Shown: positions 33,178 through 42,333 of the stretch, piece after piece
How the letters are laid out: every line of letters starts with the position of its first letter
How positions within the stretch are numbered: position 1 is the stretch's first letter
Assembly (NCBI GenBank): GCA_964555935.1
Contig: CAZKUN010000014.1
Span: forward strand, 1-64,000
Direction: 5' to 3'
From: CAZKUN01 sp964555935
Lineage (GTDB): Bacteria > Armatimonadota > Zipacnadia > Zipacnadales > VGFC01
Length of the DNA stretch: 64,000 bases
Made by a program: the position numbers and the translations under genes
The notes under the pieces: model-generated
What the model was told of the DNA's origin: nothing
The model's input: only the letters and a program-made list of their open reading frames with translations
Databases searched by the model: none

Positions 33178-33882
33178 ATGTCAAGACCGCGTGGATTCAC
33201 CCTCATAGAACTGCTGGTTGTCATCGCGATCATCGCCATTCTCGCCGCGATCCTGTTCCCCGTGTTCGCCAGGGCCCGCGAGAAGGCCCGCCAGACGAGC
33301 TGCCTGAGCAACATGAAGCAGCTATCGTTGGCCACCGACATGTATCTCATCGACTACGAGGCATACCCGCTGCACTCGCACAAAGAGCTGGGCAACCCCG
33401 GCTGGCGCTGGATGAAGATGCTGATGCCGTACGTGCGCAGCGAGCCCATCTACGCCTGTCCGACGGTGGGCGGACGGACCGTGGATCTCGACAGCTCGAG
33501 CCAGATGTATGGCTACAACTACCAGTACCTGGGCAACGGGCGGAATCTCAGCGGCTTCGGGCCCGCGCTCGTGACGGCCGAATCGGACGTCGATCGTCCG
33601 TCGGAGACGATTGCCATCGCCGACGCGGCGGGGCTCGCTAAGCACATTGGCACAGCCAAGGACGGTAAGAGCGGCTACTCCATCGATCCTCCGCTGCCGA
33701 ATCCGCGTTTCGGCGTATACTACGGCAAGTCGACTTTCCTCGATGACAGAGCTGGCGTCGCGGCGCGGCACAATGGCGGCGCCAACTTCGCATTCTGCGA
33801 TGGCCACGCCAAGTGGTTGAAAGTTGAGACCGCCGACCGAGACAGCTCGCTCTGGAACGGCCGAGGCGAAGCGACACCATAG
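33178..33882 (+). CDS. Type II secretion/type IV pilin-like pseudopilin
   Basis: A 234-residue prepilin. The short basic leader MSRPRG is followed by the methylation/cleavage motif FTLIELLVVIAIIAILAAIL and the sequence FPVFARAREKARQTSCLSN, widespread in Armatimonadota-type pilins. The C-terminus has the RHNGGANFAFCDGHAKWL pattern of the H-x-G-DG type found in DUF1559-like pseudopilins. The ribosome site AAGGGAG precedes the ATG. No other secretion or pilus gene is adjacent, so it is a free-standing member of a family that is usually present in many copies per genome. Confidence 0.9.
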   Translation: MSRPRGFTLIELLVVIAIIAILAAILFPVFARAREKARQTSCLSNMKQLSLATDMYLIDYEAYPLHSHKELGNPGWRWMKMLMPYVRSEPIYACPTVGGRTVDLDSSSQMYGYNYQYLGNGRNLSGFGPALVTAESDVDRPSETIAIADAAGLAKHIGTAKDGKSGYSIDPPLPNPRFGVYYGKSTFLDDRAGVAARHNGGANFAFCDGHAKWLKVETADRDSSLWNGRGEATP

Positions 33883-33909
33883 AGTTCATTATCCACGGGA
33901 GGGGTAGGA

Positions 33910-34527
33910 ATGTCATCGAGACTTGCCATCATTGCAGCAGTGACCGTTGCGGGGATCTCCGCGCATGCAGTTGCCGCGCCGATGGGCAATGCGATTGTGT
34001 CTACCGCGGAGACGCTGAACCGGGGCGAGGTCTTTGAGGACCTCTCGATCGTGACGGGCCTCGGCGGGGGCCCAACCGAGGTCTCCTTGAACTCGCAATA
34101 CGGGATCGGTGGGCGCACGGACATCGGCTTCGATATCCCCCTGAATGGGGCGAGCCGGCCGCTCTTCAGCGCGACGCACATGGCCTACTCAGACGAGAAG
34201 ACGCGCATCCGGCTCGGCGCGCTCGGGCTGAACTCCGAGGGCGGCGAAGCCGCGGAGATCGTGCTGGGACGCGACTGGGGAGAGACCACGCTTCACGCCG
34301 GCGTCTCCCACGCGTTTCCGGGCACAGTGGTCTTCGGGGGACTGACGCGGGCGCTTAGCCCATCGGCCACGGTCCACGTTGAATACGTGGGTGGGCCTGA
34401 TCCGATGGGCGCGGTTGGGTGTGAGTGGAGTCTGGGGCATCGGCTCAACCTCATCACCAGCGCGCTGCATGACTTCAACGGCGACGCAGGGCTGTACCTG
34501 GACTTCATCTGGACCAACGCAGAGTGA
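33910..34527 (+). CDS. Exported beta-rich protein, probably a small outer-membrane barrel
   Basis: A 205-residue protein with signal peptide (residues 1-23, ISAHAVAAP). The rest is built of alternating polar/aromatic strands (GGRTDIGFDIPLNG, TTLHAGVSHAFPGTVVFGG, ATVHVEYVGGPDPMG, LYLDFIWTNAE) ending in an aromatic-rich strand, as in small outer-membrane barrels. No family is recognised. GGGAGGGG precedes the ATG. It follows the pseudopilin gene by 27 bp and may be cotranscribed. The repeat array starts 28 bp after its stop. Confidence 0.55.
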   Translation: MSSRLAIIAAVTVAGISAHAVAAPMGNAIVSTAETLNRGEVFEDLSIVTGLGGGPTEVSLNSQYGIGGRTDIGFDIPLNGASRPLFSATHMAYSDEKTRIRLGALGLNSEGGEAAEIVLGRDWGETTLHAGVSHAFPGTVVFGGLTRALSPSATVHVEYVGGPDPMGAVGCEWSLGHRLNLITSALHDFNGDAGLYLDFIWTNAE

Positions 34528-34988
34528 TCCCGCGTCCGGAGGCACGACTGATACTAGAAGCGGTTTCAGAACCCAAGACGGACGGCGTCGGATCTGGAGA
34601 TCCGACCTACGGCGGCAAACGGCGTCGAAGCTAGAGCTTCGACCTACGGGGGCGGGAGAGCGGCGTCGGATCTGGAGACCGACTCCTACCAAACTGCGGC
34701 ATACTATTCCCGATCGCCAAGCTGATGCTGCGAGGCTTCGCCTTGGCGTACCTACGGCCCTTCTTCGGCGTTTCGGAGCCATCCAGGGAGTGCGTCTGAT
34801 TGGGCTCAAGGGCTGGAGGATACACGGTGGTTTTCGCGGGCGCGGAGGAGTAGGCCCCCCAATCCGCCCAGACAGCAGTTCGGCTATGAGGCTGCGACGA
34901 CCACGCCGCTGTAGTCACCCGGCTGTTACTGCCGGCGCGGTCGCCAGTAGCGCCCCCGACAACTGAAGAGGGCCTAACCTTGGGGCCG
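34528..34988. other. Convergent intergenic region with palindrome array
   Basis: A 460-bp region between convergent genes. The first 160 bp hold an element end and three palindromic modules (34555-34690). A further degenerate palindrome (AGGCTTCGCCTTGGCG) followed by CCTACGG lies at about 34732-34757. The remaining sequence to 34988 shows no coding signal on either strand; the long open frames covering it are shadows created by high GC and the repeats. Confidence 0.55.
34555..34690. repeat. Array of three 29-bp palindromic modules with element end
   Basis: TAGAAGCGGTTTCAGA (34555-34570) is the same element end as at 42989. It is followed by three 29-bp modules, all starting GGCGTCG: type A at 34584-34612 (GTCGGATCT...AGATCCGAC), type B at 34621-34649 (GTCGAAGCT...AGCTTCGAC) and a degenerate type A at 34662-34690. 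Types A and B end in CCTACGG. Spacing is 37 and 41 bp start to start. Confidence 0.85.
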
Positions 34989-37958
34989 TCACCTCGCCTC
35001 AACCCAACCCATCTCCTCGACCGTTGCCTTGACCCTCTCCGCGTTCACGAGGCGGACGACAACCCGGCTTTCGTCCTGCAGGTTCATGTGCACCCGCGAG
35101 ACGATCTCTTCGGCCGGCGTCACGGTGATCTTGCCGTCCTTGCGCTTCACATCGCAGTTCCAGCCGAGCAGTTCACCATCCTCGCGCTCAAGCACGTAAG
35201 CGGCCGTGAGGGCGACCTCCTCAAGGCATTTGAAGACCTCATGGATGTCGTTGTCACAGGCAGCGCCGGGCACGTCCAGGTGCCCCACATAGCCGCCCGC
35301 GACTTGGCCCTCGGGGACGCGCCACCAGTCGCTGACCATCGGCCGGTACTCCTCCCCGATGATCTCCGGCCGCCAGAGGCCCTGGCCGGGGTTCTCGGGA
35401 TCCTCGTAGAAGACCGATGCCTCGATGTATGGGTCGGAGATGAACGCCCAGCGGAGATCACCGGTTTCGCCATCGATGACCTGTACGCACGAGCCGAGCG
35501 CGTTCATGGTGAAGCGCAGGAACTCCTCTTCGCCTGTCAGGAGGTAGAGGTAGTAGGTTCCGTAGATGTTCCACGCCGACCATCCGTGGGGCGAGTTCAT
35601 CATGTTCGGATAGGTCATCACATCGTATTGCGCTTCCCAGAATCGCAGCGTGGCTCCGTTCATGCGGCTGTCGGGAATGATCGTCTGGTTGAGGCACTGG
35701 TGGGCCCGCCACATGAAGAGCGAGGCGTCGACGTATTTCTGCCGCTCTTCGGGCTCGGCGAGCGTGAGAGCGTACAGCCCTAGCTGCAGGGCCGTGCAGC
35801 CGATCATGCCATCTTCGAAGGTCTGCTCGCCCTCGGTCTGGACGTTGTCCCGGCGACGCTGCAGATCATCGATAGCGCGCGTCACAGACGCCAGATGCCG
35901 CTCGTAGCGCTCGGCCCAGACGGGATCGTGGATGAGTTCCTTCTCCGCCTCCATCGCCTCCATGATGAGCTTGGCACAGTAGAGCACCGACGTATAGTGC
36001 GTCCCGTGGTTACGGTACGCGCCATCCTCGCCCTGCCACGAGATGAGGAACTCCACCAGCCCCGCCGCATCCTCCAGGCTTCCGATATCCCCCGTCGCCT
36101 CGTAGTGGTCGGTCAGCAGGCCGATCCACGCGGCGGTGTTCTGGATCCGGTTGGGGATGATGAGCGGGAGCAGCTTCTCTCTATCGTAGAGCAAGGTGTA
36201 GACGTCCTGGAACTGGGACTCCAGCTGCTCGTCGAGTTCTGGGTCAGGGAAGTGTTTGCGCGCTAGTAAGGCCGAGAAGAAGCCGTACTGGCCTTCGACG
36301 CATGCGTTCGCCTTGGACGGGTACCTGACAGCCGCCTCGCGCGCTCGCCTCAGATACCACGACCACGGATGCCGCACCGACACCATCGCCTCACTGGTCT
36401 TGCCATCTGCCGTGGCCTTCAGCGTGCATATGCCAGGCTTATCACCCGGGTCGAAGGTGTAGAGCCGTCCGCCATCGGGCGTCACCTCGCCGGTCGCCTT
36501 GGGGGCCTTTGCGTCGCTCCCGACGACCTCCCACGTCACGTCGCCCTCGCCGTAGAGTGTGATCACTCGCTTCCGGCCTGCGGCGGCGGTGTAGCGGTCG
36601 ATCTCGATGGCCGGTGCGCCGGTCAACTCGGCGACGGCCGGCTTGACCGCCTCAAGGCCATCGACTTCCTGCAGGTAGACCGTCCAGGTGCGCTTCTCGC
36701 CTGCATCGAGCGAGCCAAGGTCCTGGGGGTGGCGGTCAGGCAGTGGGCCTGGATTGAGGAACTCGATCTGCGCTGTGCCGATGTGGTGGCCGCGGCCGAT
36801 GTACTCCAGATTGTACGAGGCCACCGGATCGGGCGACGCAATTGCCAGCACGCGGCCCTTCGGTGTCATCGCGTAGCCCCAGAGATGGGTCTTCTCACAG
36901 CGCATCAGCGTCGGGAAGAACTTGCGGTTCCACTCGGGATAGTGATCCATGTAGGTGTCGAGCCCTAGTCGGATACCGGCCCGGATCGACTCGACGCGGG
37001 CATCACTACCGTTCTCGATTGAGCTGCGGATCGCGAGGCGACCTCCGGCCTCAAGGTACTCAATGCTGAAGGTAAGGCCCTCCAGGCTCGCGACGAAGCG
37101 CGGGCGCTCCGGATCTGGCTGCCGTAGCCTCAGCGACCGGGCTTGGCCTTCGCGGATCAGATACCAACTCGGGCCGCCGTAGGCGCCGCTTTGGAATGGG
37201 ATCTCCTGCCACTCACCGTCGCGGAGCGTGGCCATCTGCTCGATGCCGCGGACCGTGCACCCCGCACGCCAGCCGAGGTGCTCACTGCCCAGGGCAATGG
37301 TGCTGGGGCCATCGCCCGGCGTGGCCTCCGCCTGGAAGTCATCAAAGGGTACATCCGCTCCATAGGTGCGCACTCCAACACCTCCGATAGGACCGGCCAT
37401 CCCGGGGATAGCTGCCTCAAGCATCCATGCCTGAGGCTCCGCCTCACCGTCGCTCCAGGCATTCATGCTCATGTACCCGTCCTGACACTGGGCTCTGATC
37501 GTGTGCCACGCCCCTGCGACGATGTCGATCTCGCGGGCCGCAAGCTGCCCTTCCCCGCCAGGCCCGGATCGGTACCAGAGCGTCAGCAGCGCGCGACCGG
37601 GCAGGAGTCCGGGCTGGCCGAAGATGACCATGAAGTAGAGGCGCTCATCGTACGGCTCCACGCCGTAGAGGGTAGCCGCCGCGCTCGCCCAGTCCTGGGT
37701 CGGGTCATCGGGCATCCTGAAGCGAACGCTCATATCGAGCGTGGCCCACTGGGCCTGGCCGCCGATCTCCATCGGAAGCGCGAGAGCGCCCCCGCCGATG
37801 ATTTGGTCATCAGCGGCCTGAAGCGTGGCCTTGCCCTGGTTTGTGTTGCCCTCGAGCAGCTGCCAGGCCGGATCTGGGCGGCGAGTGAAGTCATCAGCGA
37901 TCTGCGCGGCGTTCGCGGCGCCGCCTAACGTGGCCAGCGCCAGCATCGTCATCATCAT
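34989..37958 (-). CDS. Large secreted protein with alpha/alpha-barrel-like core
   Basis: A 989-residue exported protein. The ATG at 37958 has GGAGG 7 bases upstream and opens a signal peptide (MMMTMLALATLGGAANAAQ). Residues 20-210 look like a LamG/3-keto-disaccharide-hydrolase-like beta-sandwich (ADDFTRRPDPAWQLLEGNTN, AWHTIRAQCQDGYMSMN, FDDFQAEATPGD). A beta-rich middle follows, then from about residue 560 a helical region (YGFFSALLARKH, YRNHGTHYTSVLYCAKLIMEAM, YYLYLLTGEEEFL) resembling an alpha/alpha toroid glycosidase or lyase domain. I cannot assign a CAZy family. It is monocistronic on the minus strand and converges on the repeat region. Confidence 0.6.
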   Translation of the reverse strand: MMMTMLALATLGGAANAAQIADDFTRRPDPAWQLLEGNTNQGKATLQAADDQIIGGGALALPMEIGGQAQWATLDMSVRFRMPDDPTQDWASAAATLYGVEPYDERLYFMVIFGQPGLLPGRALLTLWYRSGPGGEGQLAAREIDIVAGAWHTIRAQCQDGYMSMNAWSDGEAEPQAWMLEAAIPGMAGPIGGVGVRTYGADVPFDDFQAEATPGDGPSTIALGSEHLGWRAGCTVRGIEQMATLRDGEWQEIPFQSGAYGGPSWYLIREGQARSLRLRQPDPERPRFVASLEGLTFSIEYLEAGGRLAIRSSIENGSDARVESIRAGIRLGLDTYMDHYPEWNRKFFPTLMRCEKTHLWGYAMTPKGRVLAIASPDPVASYNLEYIGRGHHIGTAQIEFLNPGPLPDRHPQDLGSLDAGEKRTWTVYLQEVDGLEAVKPAVAELTGAPAIEIDRYTAAAGRKRVITLYGEGDVTWEVVGSDAKAPKATGEVTPDGGRLYTFDPGDKPGICTLKATADGKTSEAMVSVRHPWSWYLRRAREAAVRYPSKANACVEGQYGFFSALLARKHFPDPELDEQLESQFQDVYTLLYDREKLLPLIIPNRIQNTAAWIGLLTDHYEATGDIGSLEDAAGLVEFLISWQGEDGAYRNHGTHYTSVLYCAKLIMEAMEAEKELIHDPVWAERYERHLASVTRAIDDLQRRRDNVQTEGEQTFEDGMIGCTALQLGLYALTLAEPEERQKYVDASLFMWRAHQCLNQTIIPDSRMNGATLRFWEAQYDVMTYPNMMNSPHGWSAWNIYGTYYLYLLTGEEEFLRFTMNALGSCVQVIDGETGDLRWAFISDPYIEASVFYEDPENPGQGLWRPEIIGEEYRPMVSDWWRVPEGQVAGGYVGHLDVPGAACDNDIHEVFKCLEEVALTAAYVLEREDGELLGWNCDVKRKDGKITVTPAEEIVSRVHMNLQDESRVVVRLVNAERVKATVEEMGWVEAR

Positions 37959-38087
37959 GTTGGGTCCTCCGGTCTGTGCGGAACGGGCGCCCTTTCGCGA
38001 AAGGCGCTCAGGTTCCTCAAAGCCCAATGGTGGCGCACGTCACGCGTGTTATGCTACAGTAAGACACCCCATGCACCGAGGGCACCC

Positions 38088-38414
38088 ATGCACTCCATTC
38101 GGCAGACCGTCGTCGCACTGGCACTACTCTCAATCACGGGCACAGTGGCGGCCGAGGATTGGTCGACTTACGGGCACGATGAGGGCCGCGGCAGAGATGT
38201 CGCGGCCCGCATATTTGCCGATGACTCGCGGCGGTTACTCGGCGCTCAGGCAACGAACCGTCCCGTCGATGCCCGCGATATACAGCGAGCCGTTTGTGGC
38301 CGCCATGCCATCCCAGACGGGAATGGTGTCGAGACGCATCTCCGAGAGCAGCGTCCCGTCCCCGCTCGCCACCGCACGCAGCACTCCGCCCGATTCGCCG
38401 GCCAGCGCCGCTGA
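38088..38414 (+). pseudogene. Possible truncated start of a PQQ-propeller gene
   Basis: The frame begins MHSIRQTVVALALLSITGTVAAEDWST, a clear signal peptide followed by DWSTYGHDEGR, the usual opening of secreted PQQ-type propellers (compare DWPTYRHDARRSG in the neighbouring fusion protein). After about residue 35 the sequence is only the antisense of that neighbour's 3' end, so it looks like the 5' remnant of a lost gene. ATG 38088 has GAGGG upstream and a TGTTATGCT extended -10-like element near 38047. A stem-loop (38183-38208) lies inside it. It could also be a real small secreted protein. Confidence 0.35.
38183..38208 (-). terminator. Stem-loop after the methyltransferase-propeller gene
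   Basis: Arms GGGCCGCG (38183-38190) and CGCGGCCC (38201-38208) form a perfect 8-bp stem with a 10-nt loop, 26 bp beyond the stop codon of the minus-strand fusion gene. A short A/T stretch (ATATTTG on the plus strand) lies on its upstream side. Confidence 0.45.
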
Positions 38415-41400
38415 CTGGGCGGCTATCTTCTCTTGTGTCTCGGGCGATTCGGGGGCGGCGAGGGCGGCCGGCTCATCGAGCAGGTCATCCGGGCCCGCGA
38501 CGAAGAGGGTATCGCCCGCCAGCACCAATCCCCGCGCCAACAGCGGCACCTTCTCCGACCACGTGTGGATGACTCCGCTTGCAGTGCCGTTGGGCATCCG
38601 CCCGGAGAAGCGCATCCCGGCCCCCGCCTGTCCGCGCGCAGACTCCGCGCCCACGATCGTGCCGTTGTTCTTGTTCCCCGACGTGTCGGAGGCGTTCTCT
38701 TTGTTGAACGACAGGTACAGGGCGAGCGCGGCATCACCCGTTCCGGCCTCCTCGGCCACACCGGCAAAGCCCTGGATAGCGGCCTCGGGCAGGTCGCCGT
38801 GGTAGACGCGGACCTCATCGATGATGCCCCTGAACCCGAGACTGTCTCCGTATTCGCCGACCTTGCTGCTCTCATCGCCACCGATCTGCAGCGCCTCGGC
38901 GGGGTCGTTCGGGAGCAACCCGGGCGCAGCCTTCGTCCCGGCCAGCTCGCCGTTGATGTAGATACGCAGCTCCGCATCCGGCGTCAGGACTCCGGTCACG
39001 TGCGCCCACGCGTCAGTGATGGGCTCGGTCGCGGCGACCTCGGTGCCCTCGCCATTGGCTCGGAGCGCGAAGCGAGGGATGCCGTCCTTCAGGTATAAGG
39101 CGTAGCCTAGCGAGTTGCCGCCACGCGCCAGGATCACGCCGTCGGGTTGCTGAGGACGCGCCCACGCCATTGCAGCAAGTGGCTTGCCGGCGGGGTTGAG
39201 GCTCGCTGATTTCTCAACCCGGATGATCGTGCCGCGGCTCAGGAACTCGTCGCGAGGCTCGTCCGCGCCCTGGCGGAGCGGCGCCGAGAAGAGGTGGAAT
39301 TCCATCGGCACGGTCCACTTGTAGTATTTCGGCTGACGGCCAAATCCAAAGACGCTTTCTTCGTTGTACGACAGGATCTTGCCCGCCGGGACGTTCTGGC
39401 CGGCGAGGTAGTAGCTGTTCCATCCGCCCTCGAAGTTGCGCCCGTAGAGCCAGTAGGAGCGATGGTAGTACGTGCCGTCGAGGAAGCCGGCGTCCGAGAA
39501 CAGGTGAGCCGTGTCTCCCTCTTGGATCGCGGCGTGGGTCCCACGCTGCGTGGCCTCAATCGCGAGATCGGCGCGCGTCCCGTCCATATCGAAGACCTGC
39601 GACCGCATGTAGACATGGGCGCCATCGGTGGAGAGCACGTCGGGCAGCGCCACCGGCATGGTGAGCCGACTGATACGACTCTGGACGTCCTCACCCGTCT
39701 CGGGATCGCGGTCGTCGAGGATGGACTCGGTGATGAGCGCGCCGGTGGCCGCGTCGAGCTTGCAGAAACGGATGCCACCGTCCAGGAAGAGAGATCGACC
39801 CGCGACGGCATATACCTCGCCTTCGTGGACGAGAACGCTGCCGGGAACGGGCCACCGGGACTCAAGCTGCTCGCGCGCTATGATGCGCGAGTCGATTGGG
39901 GCAAGTCGGAACCGCCAGACGAGCACGCCGTCGCTGGCGCGGACGCAGTAGGCCGATCCATCGGCACACCCAAATAGAGCCGTGTTGCCGTGGATGGTAG
40001 GAGGCGAATCGACGCGACCGCCCGCTACGAAGGTCCAGCTCAACTCGCCACTTGCCGCATCGAGCGCGTGCACGGCGTGCGCGTCGACATCCGCAACAAA
40101 CACCTTGCCGTCGGCAACTGTCACGGCGCTCAGCCCCCCGCCGAGGCTCGTTTCCCAGGACTGGGCCAGCGCAGGCGCAAGCGCTTCGGGCGTCCCGCCG
40201 CTGCGCCGGGCATCGTGGCGGTACGTAGGCCAATCGCCGCTGGGGGCGTCGGTCGGAGTGGAGACGTCGCCGTACGCTGGGCCGCGCTGAAGGCGCGACC
40301 CCTTCGGTGTCTTCTTCAGGCCTTCCGGCAGCGCGGCTGTGAGCGCGTTGAACCCGGAGAGCCTCGATTCAGGATAGCACGCGCATGAATTCGGCGGGGT
40401 ATACGTCAGCCCATTCGCGGGCATCAGGCCGTACAGGCACGCGCCGCGAGTCCAGTGGTTGATATCCCAGTGCCCGGTGGTGGGGTCGATGAACTCCGTG
40501 CCGGTTCGGGAGACCATCAGGAACCGATCCGTGGCCTTGCCGCGGTAACAGCGGTGGTGGAACCAGTAGGTATCCGCGTCCGCCTTGGCGTAGGAGACCT
40601 TGACTTCTCCGGTGTGCAGGTCGAGGCCCTTGACCTCACCCGGTAAGCCGCCGCTCGCGACGCCGGTCAGCCACACGGTCCCATCGATGACGAAGAGATC
40701 CTCCGGCGAGCTGTAGCCCGATGGGGGATGCTCAGCCGTCCAGAGCACGTCACCCGAGTCTCCATCGATCGCGGTGAGGGTGTCGTTCTTGGTCGCCCCT
40801 CCGGACGACTTCACGAGGCCTGATTCCTCGCCTCCGGCAAAGAGAACCACGCCCTCCTGGAGCACCATCGTTGGCGCAAAGAAAGACATCAACCCCTCGA
40901 CGATCTCCACGGGTTCTGATTCCCACATGACGCTGCCGTCGGTTCGGTCGAGGCAGACGACCTGCTGCCCGTTGTGAAAGACTACGCGCTCGGCATCGAC
41001 GGTGAGCGTCAGCGGGACGACGCTGGCCTCATGCTCCCAGAGGATCTCTCCGGAGTCGGCTCTTACGGCCACGACCGAGGTGACCTTGCCGGTCCACCAG
41101 GGCTGGTTCACGTTGCGGTGGTCTGTGTATTTCTCGGTGTCGACCTCGGGATCAACGACGAGGAATAGGTCGCCGTCTGAGTGCAGGATCTCCTCGGTGC
41201 CCTCCGTGCCCTCATAGACGCGCGCGGTCTCCCCCGTTTCGGCGTCGAGGGCTGTGACGGGCACGTCAATCCCGAGCGTGGTGAACACCGTATCGCCCGT
41301 CGCTACCAGGCGACGGGGCAACTGCGCGGGGCCGCTCTTGAGCGGCCAGAGACGGGTCTGCCAATCGGCAATCTCGCGCTTCCAGAGCACCACTCCGTTG

Positions 41401-42104
41401 AAGGCGTCGCGCGCAATGACTGCCCATTCCGACGGCACCATGATCGACTCGCCGGGGCCCTCGTCGAAGATGTAGAAGATGCGGCCGCCCGCGCTGACCA
41501 GCGCCGTGGTGCTCGATAGGCGATCGTGATGGCGAGCCCAGCGTGGACTCCCGGTCCACTGAAGCGAGCGCGGTGGCGCGACGCGTTGGTCGTGGGCAAC
41601 GGCGTTGTTGTCCGGCCCGTGCAGGTAGTGCGACCACTCGTCGATGTCGTCGGGCCACTCCTTGACCTGCTTCCCCCACGCATCGCCCTTGCGAGTCATC
41701 ATCACGCCGAGGGGCGCGAGGACGCGCATCGCTTCGCGAGTGACTGCCTTCGTGGCGCGCTCGGTGACAACCAGGTTGACCATGTTGTCGCCATACGGCA
41801 AGCGTCTGCCGTCCCACAGGTCAACGGCGATGTCGCCGTATGCGCCGTCGGATGAGATATCTCGGCGCGCGGTGTCGATGGCTGCCTGATCAGTATCGAC
41901 CCCATGCACGAGGAACTGGGGCCCAAGCTTGAGCGCCGCGGTCAGGTCGCCGGAGCCGCAACCGACATGCACGATCAGGCCGCCGGTGACGCCGGCGTCG
42001 TCGATGATCTGACGGGCGACGTCCACTTGGTCGGCAGGGACGGCCGTGGCAATGACGAGCAGTGACAGGACGCTCGATAGGTGGCAGAGGGTGCGCGACA
42101 TCAT
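38235..42104 (-). CDS. Exported methyltransferase-like / PQQ beta-propeller / LamG fusion protein
   Basis: A 1289-residue protein. The ATG at 42104 follows AAGGAGAT and starts a signal peptide (MMSRTLCHLSSVLSLLVIAT). Residues about 28-150 are a class I SAM-methyltransferase-like fold (motif I VHVGCGSGDLTAALK, then HGVDTDQAAIDTARRDI and MRVLAPLGVMMTR). From about 160 to 950 there are PQQ-type propeller repeats (FNGVVLWKREI, ADSGEILWEHEA, DWPTYRHDARRSGGTP, ASGELSWTFVAGG). Residues about 960-1170 are a LamG-like domain whose two halves are in inverted order. The chain ends with a last propeller strand pair (SLYIAGIDGTVRCLS). Similar architectures are common in planctomycetes. The open frame to 42947 is not used; the EF-hand lipoprotein gene occupies it on the other strand. 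Confidence 0.78.
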   Translation of the reverse strand: MMSRTLCHLSSVLSLLVIATAVPADQVDVARQIIDDAGVTGGLIVHVGCGSGDLTAALKLGPQFLVHGVDTDQAAIDTARRDISSDGAYGDIAVDLWDGRRLPYGDNMVNLVVTERATKAVTREAMRVLAPLGVMMTRKGDAWGKQVKEWPDDIDEWSHYLHGPDNNAVAHDQRVAPPRSLQWTGSPRWARHHDRLSSTTALVSAGGRIFYIFDEGPGESIMVPSEWAVIARDAFNGVVLWKREIADWQTRLWPLKSGPAQLPRRLVATGDTVFTTLGIDVPVTALDAETGETARVYEGTEGTEEILHSDGDLFLVVDPEVDTEKYTDHRNVNQPWWTGKVTSVVAVRADSGEILWEHEASVVPLTLTVDAERVVFHNGQQVVCLDRTDGSVMWESEPVEIVEGLMSFFAPTMVLQEGVVLFAGGEESGLVKSSGGATKNDTLTAIDGDSGDVLWTAEHPPSGYSSPEDLFVIDGTVWLTGVASGGLPGEVKGLDLHTGEVKVSYAKADADTYWFHHRCYRGKATDRFLMVSRTGTEFIDPTTGHWDINHWTRGACLYGLMPANGLTYTPPNSCACYPESRLSGFNALTAALPEGLKKTPKGSRLQRGPAYGDVSTPTDAPSGDWPTYRHDARRSGGTPEALAPALAQSWETSLGGGLSAVTVADGKVFVADVDAHAVHALDAASGELSWTFVAGGRVDSPPTIHGNTALFGCADGSAYCVRASDGVLVWRFRLAPIDSRIIAREQLESRWPVPGSVLVHEGEVYAVAGRSLFLDGGIRFCKLDAATGALITESILDDRDPETGEDVQSRISRLTMPVALPDVLSTDGAHVYMRSQVFDMDGTRADLAIEATQRGTHAAIQEGDTAHLFSDAGFLDGTYYHRSYWLYGRNFEGGWNSYYLAGQNVPAGKILSYNEESVFGFGRQPKYYKWTVPMEFHLFSAPLRQGADEPRDEFLSRGTIIRVEKSASLNPAGKPLAAMAWARPQQPDGVILARGGNSLGYALYLKDGIPRFALRANGEGTEVAATEPITDAWAHVTGVLTPDAELRIYINGELAGTKAAPGLLPNDPAEALQIGGDESSKVGEYGDSLGFRGIIDEVRVYHGDLPEAAIQGFAGVAEEAGTGDAALALYLSFNKENASDTSGNKNNGTIVGAESARGQAGAGMRFSGRMPNGTASGVIHTWSEKVPLLARGLVLAGDTLFVAGPDDLLDEPAALAAPESPETQEKIAAQSAALAGESGGVLRAVASGDGTLLSEMRLDTIPVWDGMAATNGSLYIAGIDGTVRCLSAE

Positions 42105-42291
42105 AGTGATCTCCTTGGTCCGCGCATCGCGGCGCGGCCGAAAGGCATCCTTCTCCCGTGGGGGCGGCAGGGCCTTCGCTGGTTTGGTGGCGAGACCGCG
42201 TGGGAAGGAGAAGTACTCGGGGTCTCGAATACCCCCATTCTCGCTGGGGCCCTGCTGCTCTGGGCGCCCGGATATTGCACTGGACCGCGAC

Positions 42292-42311
42292 GCGCATGGA
42301 TTGCCATGCGC
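42292..42311. promoter_or_regulatory. Inverted repeat GCGCATGG-ATTG-CCATGCGC
   Basis: Perfect 8-bp inverted repeat 22 bp before the EF-hand lipoprotein start codon, within the 229-bp divergent intergenic region. The same arms with a longer spacer occur at 56812-56845, upstream of another exported-protein gene. Operator or 5' leader hairpin. Confidence 0.4.
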
Positions 42312-42333
42312 CACGAAAAACGGAGACAAGTAA

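Noticed and set aside
34555..34690. CRISPR-like array
   Set aside because: The units are palindromic modules with differing arms and 8-12-bp spacers, with no cas genes; this is not a CRISPR.
34379..35002. Long open frames on both strands across the repeat array (ending in RRSKL-type sequence)
   Set aside because: The encoded sequence is just the translation of the palindromic repeats and GC-rich filler; the same RRSKL ending recurs wherever the element lies.
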